From an uncultured Clostridia bacterium (lineage in GTDB: Bacteria; Bacillota; Clostridia; Lachnospirales; CAG-274), in assembly GCA_944384215.1 (NCBI GenBank), contig CALWSN010000007.1, positions 1 through 34,754 of the forward strand: a stretch of DNA of 34,754 nucleotides, written 5' to 3'. The notes beneath the pieces were generated by a model. The model was not told the DNA's origin. It worked only from the letters and a program-made list of their open reading frames with translations, and made no database searches. Positions 31,353-34,754 of this stretch are shown piece by piece. The translations under genes and the position numbers were made by a program. Positions within the stretch are counted from its first letter, which is position 1; every line of letters begins with the position of its first letter.

Positions 31353-33125
31353 ATGGCTAAATGGATTATTAGAAACCCAAAGGCTAACATACCTAAAATG
31401 GTTGAAGAATTTGGTATAAGTGAAATTTTTGCAACAGTTTTAGCTAATAGAGATATTTTAACAAGAAGAAAATTAAACACATATTTATATGTAGATAATA
31501 TGTTTTTTTTTAATGCTTTAAATATGAAAGATATGGAAAAGGCTTTTAGAAAAATTATAGAGGCTATATCTAAAAATCAATTAATATGCATATATGGCGA
31601 TTATGATGTAGATGGTGTTACTAGTACAGTTATTTTATATAAAGCACTAAAAAATATAGGGGCTAATGTTATATATTACATACCAGATAGAGAAGAAGAA
31701 GGCTATGGGCTTAATATAAATGCTATAAATGATGTTATTAACAAAGGTGTAGACATTATTTTTACTTGTGATAATGGTATAGCTAGCATAGAAGAAGTAG
31801 ATTATATAAAACAAAACAATATGGATATAATTATACTAGACCATCACGAACCAAGATTTTTAGAAAAAGATAATAAAAAAATAGAAATATTGCCTAATGC
31901 AGATGCTATTGTAAACCCTAAACAAGAAGATTGTCATTATGAATTTAAGGCATTATCTGCAGGGGGTATTAGTTATAAATTTGTACAAGGTCTTTATGAA
32001 TATATGGAAATAGAAGAAGATTTAGATGAATATTTAGTTTTTGCTTCTATTTCTACTGTATGCGATATAGTTGACCTTTTAGATGAAAATAGACTTATTG
32101 TTAAAATGGGATTAGAGATACTTAATAATAATAAATGTATTAACAAAGGGCTTTTTGAAATTTTAAAAGTTAACAATATAGATGAAAAATTAATAAATGA
32201 AACAGACTATGGTTTTATAATAGGCCCTTGTATAAATGCTAGTGGTCGTCTTGAAAGTGCTTTAAAAGCAGTTGAACTATTTACAACTAATGATGAAGAA
32301 AATATTAAAAAGCTAGCAGTAGATTTATTAAACCTTAATATTGAAAGAAAAAATCTAACTCACAAGGCTGTTGAAGATATTTTTTATATGGTAGAAAACT
32401 CTAATATAAAAAATGATAAAGTTTTAGTTGTATACAATGATAAAATACACGAATCTATTGCAGGTATTGTTGCTGGACGAATAAAAGAAGCTTATTATAA
32501 ACCAACTTTTGTTATAACTAAATCTAAAGATGGAGCTAAAGGTTCTGGACGAAGCATACCTGCTTACAATATGTTTGAAGAGCTTTTAAAGTGTTCTAAT
32601 TTATTTCAAAAGTTTGGTGGACATAAAATGGCTGCTGGCTTGTCTTTAACAGAAGAAAATGTAGATTTATTTAGAAAAACTATTAATGAAAATTGTATGT
32701 TATCTAATGAAGATTTACAAGAAACCATTACAATAGATAAAGCATTAAAATTTTCTCAAATAACTTTAAATTTGGCTAAAGAACTTTATAAAATGAAACC
32801 TATTGGAAAAGAAAATAGCAATGCTATATTTGCTACTAAAAATGTATCCATAAAAAATATTAGATTTGTTGGTAAAGAAAACAATATAATACAGTTAATA
32901 TTAACTGATAACACGGCCGACTTAAAAGCTATAAGTTTTAATGGGTATAATAAATTTTTAGATATATTAAAAAAAGTTATACCTAATGATGAAATAGAAA
33001 AACTTATATTAGGTATTAAAAAATATGTTGACTTAAAGCTAGATGTAGTATATTCTATTGAAGTAAACATATTTAACGATATTGAAAATGTACAATTAAT
33101 TTTAAAAGATTTTAGGCTTTCTTAA
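31353..33125 (+). CDS. recJ: Single-stranded-DNA-specific exonuclease RecJ
   Basis: 5'-3' single-strand DNA exonuclease for recombination and mismatch/base-excision repair. 590 aa, DHH-DHHA1 family: IYGDYDVDGVTSTVIL (Asp83, Asp85, Asp87), FTCDNGIAS, IIILDHHEPR (Asp163-His164-His165), then DHHA1 with GSGRSIPAYNMFEELL and FGGHKMAAGLSL, and a C-terminal OB-like region (about 470-560). AAAGGAG lies 6 bases before the ATG. It is followed 15 bases later by apt, a common clostridial pairing. Confidence 0.95.
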   Translation: MAKWIIRNPKANIPKMVEEFGISEIFATVLANRDILTRRKLNTYLYVDNMFFFNALNMKDMEKAFRKIIEAISKNQLICIYGDYDVDGVTSTVILYKALKNIGANVIYYIPDREEEGYGLNINAINDVINKGVDIIFTCDNGIASIEEVDYIKQNNMDIIILDHHEPRFLEKDNKKIEILPNADAIVNPKQEDCHYEFKALSAGGISYKFVQGLYEYMEIEEDLDEYLVFASISTVCDIVDLLDENRLIVKMGLEILNNNKCINKGLFEILKVNNIDEKLINETDYGFIIGPCINASGRLESALKAVELFTTNDEENIKKLAVDLLNLNIERKNLTHKAVEDIFYMVENSNIKNDKVLVVYNDKIHESIAGIVAGRIKEAYYKPTFVITKSKDGAKGSGRSIPAYNMFEELLKCSNLFQKFGGHKMAAGLSLTEENVDLFRKTINENCMLSNEDLQETITIDKALKFSQITLNLAKELYKMKPIGKENSNAIFATKNVSIKNIRFVGKENNIIQLILTDNTADLKAISFNGYNKFLDILKKVIPNDEIEKLILGIKKYVDLKLDVVYSIEVNIFNDIENVQLILKDFRLS

Positions 33126-33140
33126 AAAGGAGAGGATATT

Positions 33141-33653
33141 ATGGATTTAAAAAATGTAATAAGAACTATACCTAACTATCCGATAGAAGGTGTTTTGTTT
33201 AGAGATATTACTACTGTTTTAAAAGATAAAGATGCTTTAAAACAATCTGTTGATGAAATTGTTAAAAGTCTTGAAAATATAGAATTTGATTATATTTTAG
33301 GACCAGAATCTCGTGGGTTTATATTTGCTATGCCTATTGCTTATAATATGAATAAAGGGTTTATACCAGTTAGAAAAGCTGGTAAGCTGCCAGCTGAAAC
33401 TATAAGCAAAGAATATGACCTAGAATATGGTAGTGCTACTTTAGAAATTCATAAAGATGCTATTAAAAAGGGTGATAAGGTTATTATTGTTGATGACTTA
33501 TTAGCTACTGGTGGTACTTGTAAAGCTATTATTGAGCTTGTTGAAAGTATAGGAGCTGAAGTAGTTAGCCTTAATTTCTTTATTGAGCTTGAAGAATTAA
33601 AAGGACGTGAATTATTAGGCGATTATAATATAAGTTCAGTTGTTAAGTATTAG
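33141..33653 (+). CDS. apt: Adenine phosphoribosyltransferase
   Basis: Salvages adenine to AMP with PRPP. 170 aa, with FRDITTVLKD, GPESRGFIFAMPIA, the PRPP motif VIIVDDLLATGGT (about 114-126) and GAEVVSLNFFIEL. AAAGGAGAGG precedes the ATG. Its last eight codons (NISSVVKY) are the left arm of the terminator palindrome shared with the convergent gene. The C-terminal pattern ending in KY fits the Apt family, so this end is native to apt. Confidence 0.96.
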   Translation: MDLKNVIRTIPNYPIEGVLFRDITTVLKDKDALKQSVDEIVKSLENIEFDYILGPESRGFIFAMPIAYNMNKGFIPVRKAGKLPAETISKEYDLEYGSATLEIHKDAIKKGDKVIIVDDLLATGGTCKAIIELVESIGAEVVSLNFFIELEELKGRELLGDYNISSVVKY

Positions 33654-33680
33654 TACTTAACAACTGAACTTATATTTTTT
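33627..33680. terminator. 23-bp palindrome that both terminates and encodes the ends of two convergent genes
   Basis: Bases 33627-33649 pair perfectly with 33654-33676 around a 4-base loop. On the plus strand it is followed by TTTTTT (33675-33680), so it ends apt; on the minus strand it lies within the 3' end of the FlaR-like gene. The two stop codons overlap in the loop (tag 33651-33653 plus; taa 33652-33650 minus). Confidence 0.9.
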
Positions 33681-34171
33681 ATAAAGTTATTTAGTTGTAT
33701 TTGATTTTTTATTATTATTGTTTTATATTTATATTTTGAAACTATATTATTGAAGCCATTAATTTTTTCTTTTGTTCTTCCTTTGTGCAGTATCCAATAT
33801 ATAAATTCTATATCTAATTTTTCAATACAACCTTTAGCTGAGCTTTCTCTTATTGTATTTTTATGTTTTAAGTATCTTTTTAATGCTCTAAATAAACAAT
33901 TAAATCTATTGAAATTCATATAAATAATATAATCAGCTTCATTTAATCTTTTATCTTTTAATAATTTACTATAATTACCATCTATGACCCAATTTTTATT
34001 TTTCATAAATTCAGAAACTATTGAAAGAGCTTCTTCTTTATTTCTAAACTGCCAATTCTCTTTAAAGTGAACTGTATCAAGGTATAGAAGAGGAAGTTTA
34101 TAATAATTAGATATATATTTTGCTAAGATAGATTTACCAGAGCCTGAATGACCTATGATAGCTATTTTCAT
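33650..34171 (-). CDS. P-loop protein, FlaR / adenylate-kinase-like
   Basis: 173-aa small nucleotide-binding protein of the group annotated as 'DNA topology modulation protein FlaR' or AAA-type kinase-like. It has the Walker A GHSGSGKS (7-14), LLYLDTVHFKENWQFR, NWVIDGNYSKLL and an Arg-rich lid region (RALKRYLKHKNTIRESSAKG). The true activity is unknown; a small-molecule or nucleoside kinase is likely. AAAGGAGGTAAT precedes the ATG and an extended -10 lies upstream. Its last eight residues (NISSVVKY) equal those of Apt because the 3' end lies in a palindrome, so this end was probably acquired from apt. Confidence 0.85.
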   Translation of the reverse strand: MKIAIIGHSGSGKSILAKYISNYYKLPLLYLDTVHFKENWQFRNKEEALSIVSEFMKNKNWVIDGNYSKLLKDKRLNEADYIIYMNFNRFNCLFRALKRYLKHKNTIRESSAKGCIEKLDIEFIYWILHKGRTKEKINGFNNIVSKYKYKTIIIKNQIQLNNFIKNISSVVKY

Positions 34172-34209
34172 ATTATTACCTCCTTTACTTATTTATTTGA
34201 AATATTATG

Positions 34210-34218
34210 ATTATAACA
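34210..34218 (-). promoter_or_regulatory. Extended -10 promoter of the FlaR-like gene
   Basis: Minus-strand TGTTATAAT (34218-34210) lies 38 bases before the start codon; only a weak -35 (TTTAAA, 34238-34233) is seen. It is back to back with the first rRNA promoter at 34245. Confidence 0.6.
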
Positions 34219-34244
34219 TAAGTTTAATAATATTTAAATATGTA

Positions 34245-34273
34245 TTGACAAATTATAATAATTTTGATAATAT
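34245..34273 (+). promoter_or_regulatory. rRNA operon promoter P1
   Basis: TTGACA (34245-34250), 17 bases, TAATAT (34268-34273), followed by TTCAAGTCAAC. Confidence 0.75.
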
Positions 34274-34338
34274 ATTCAAGTCAACAAGGTAATTAATTTA
34301 AATTTAAAAATAATTTTTAAAATAAATTAAAAAAAGTG

Positions 34339-34367
34339 TTGACAAGGTTAAAAGATTATGATATTAT
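34339..34367 (+). promoter_or_regulatory. rRNA operon promoter P2
   Basis: TTGACA (34339-34344), 17 bases, TATTAT (34362-34367), followed by AATCAAGTCGCTAA. Confidence 0.85.
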
Positions 34368-34431
34368 AATCAAGTCGCTAAGGCAAGACAGTTAAGAAAT
34401 AACAAAAATGTAAAAAAGATGAAAAAAGTTC

Positions 34432-34460
34432 TTGACAAGGTTTTGAAGATGTGATAAAAT
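34432..34460 (+). promoter_or_regulatory. rRNA operon promoter P3
   Basis: TTGACA (34432-34437), 17 bases, TAAAAT (34455-34460), followed by AATCAAGTCGCTAA, the same downstream sequence as P2. Confidence 0.85.
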
Positions 34461-34527
34461 AATCAAGTCGCTAAAACGACAAAGAAAAACAAGTCGAAAA
34501 ACAAAATAAAAAATATTAAAAAAAGAC

Positions 34528-34555
34528 TTGACAAAATAAAAAAATTGGTTATAAT
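34528..34555 (+). promoter_or_regulatory. rRNA operon promoter P4
   Basis: Full consensus TTGACA (34528-34533) and TATAAT (34550-34555) with a 16-base spacer. A small hairpin GTAACT/AGTTAC (34563-34568, 34573-34578) lies near the expected start. Confidence 0.88.
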
Positions 34556-34603
34556 ATAATAAGTAACTAACAAGTTACAAAAATATACAACAAGAATAAA
34601 ATT

Positions 34604-34622
34604 TGAACATTGAAAACTAAAT
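34604..34622 (+). promoter_or_regulatory. rRNA leader antitermination-like motif (boxA region)
   Basis: TGAACATTGAAAACTAAAT resembles the TTCTTTGAAAACT element found in Firmicute rRNA leaders and spacers. The rest of the 34556-34725 leader holds no gene. Confidence 0.5.
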
Positions 34623-34725
34623 AATCGAATAAAGTGAATTAGACAACCCGAAAAATTCAAGTGTAAAGTATACACTATAAATAAATACAGTCAGAGTTAA
34701 TCTGAGAAGATTAAACTTAAAGATT

Positions 34726-34754
34726 TAAAATGAGAGTTTGATCCTGGCTCAGGA
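34726..34754 (+). rRNA. 16S ribosomal RNA, first ~29 bases (continues past window end)
   Basis: AGAGTTTGATCCTGGCTCAG at 34733-34752 is the universal 5' sequence corresponding to E. coli positions 8-27, so the mature end is near 34726. Four strong promoters and a leader precede it. Confidence 0.95.

Noticed and set aside
34463..34675. A 70-aa open frame on the minus strand across the rRNA leader
   Set aside because: It covers promoters P3 and P4 and the leader, is very rich in Phe and Leu from A-rich DNA read backward, and has no ribosome binding site context.

Overview
The window is chromosomal DNA from a strongly AT-rich, Gram-positive, endospore-forming member of the Clostridia. Evidence for this is spmA/spmB, a CwlD-like amidase, the SCIFF peptide (scfA/scfB) locus, SLH-domain surface proteins, AGGAGG-type ribosome binding sites, TTG/GTG starts beside strong Shine-Dalgarno sequences and a clostridial-type 16S 5' end. 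A gut Lachnospirales-like anaerobe is my best guess, but the genus cannot be fixed from this sequence.

Layout. (1) 1-6505, + strand: 3' part of polA, coaE, a membrane-anchored lytic transglycosylase, an oligopeptide-type substrate-binding lipoprotein, a GalT/HIT-like protein, ddl and a small membrane protein, tightly packed and probably one operon. (2) 6556-9605: a lysine riboswitch with its own promoter and terminator controls asd-dapA-dapB, the route to diaminopimelate and lysine. (3) 9666-12306: a GntR/YtrA-type regulator with a palindromic operator over its own -10 box, then an ABC ATPase and two permeases. (4) 18557-12343, - strand: a 1625-aa secreted M60 (enhancin/mucinase-type) metalloprotease with an N-terminal dockerin, followed by a cohesin-like + triple-SLH protein. 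Together they look like a two-gene system that docks a mucin-degrading protease on the S-layer. (5) 18668-22121: a propeller/coiled-coil protein of unknown function, a CwlD-like amidase, spmA and spmB, a sporulation or cortex cluster. (6) 22122-23593: tpx between two inverted copies of a multi-hairpin intergenic repeat, and a small 'endosialidase-like' protein. (7) 23717-26085: an rRNA pseudouridine synthase and a 54-aa membrane protein converge on smpB and a PHP phosphoesterase. (8) 26226-30897: TIGR04086-type membrane protein, scfA (47-aa six-cysteine SCIFF precursor), scfB radical SAM maturase, a 53-aa ORF, secD, secF. (9) 30955-34171: small membrane protein (-), recJ and apt (+), FlaR-like P-loop protein (-). 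apt and the FlaR-like gene meet in a 23-bp palindrome that encodes the same last eight residues of both proteins. (10) 34245-34754: four near-evenly spaced promoters and a leader, then the first ~29 bases of a 16S rRNA gene.

Most of the window is housekeeping. The parts that stand out are the cohesin/dockerin/SLH mucinase pair, the shared-C-terminus palindrome, the hairpin-string repeat around tpx, and the tandem rRNA promoter array.
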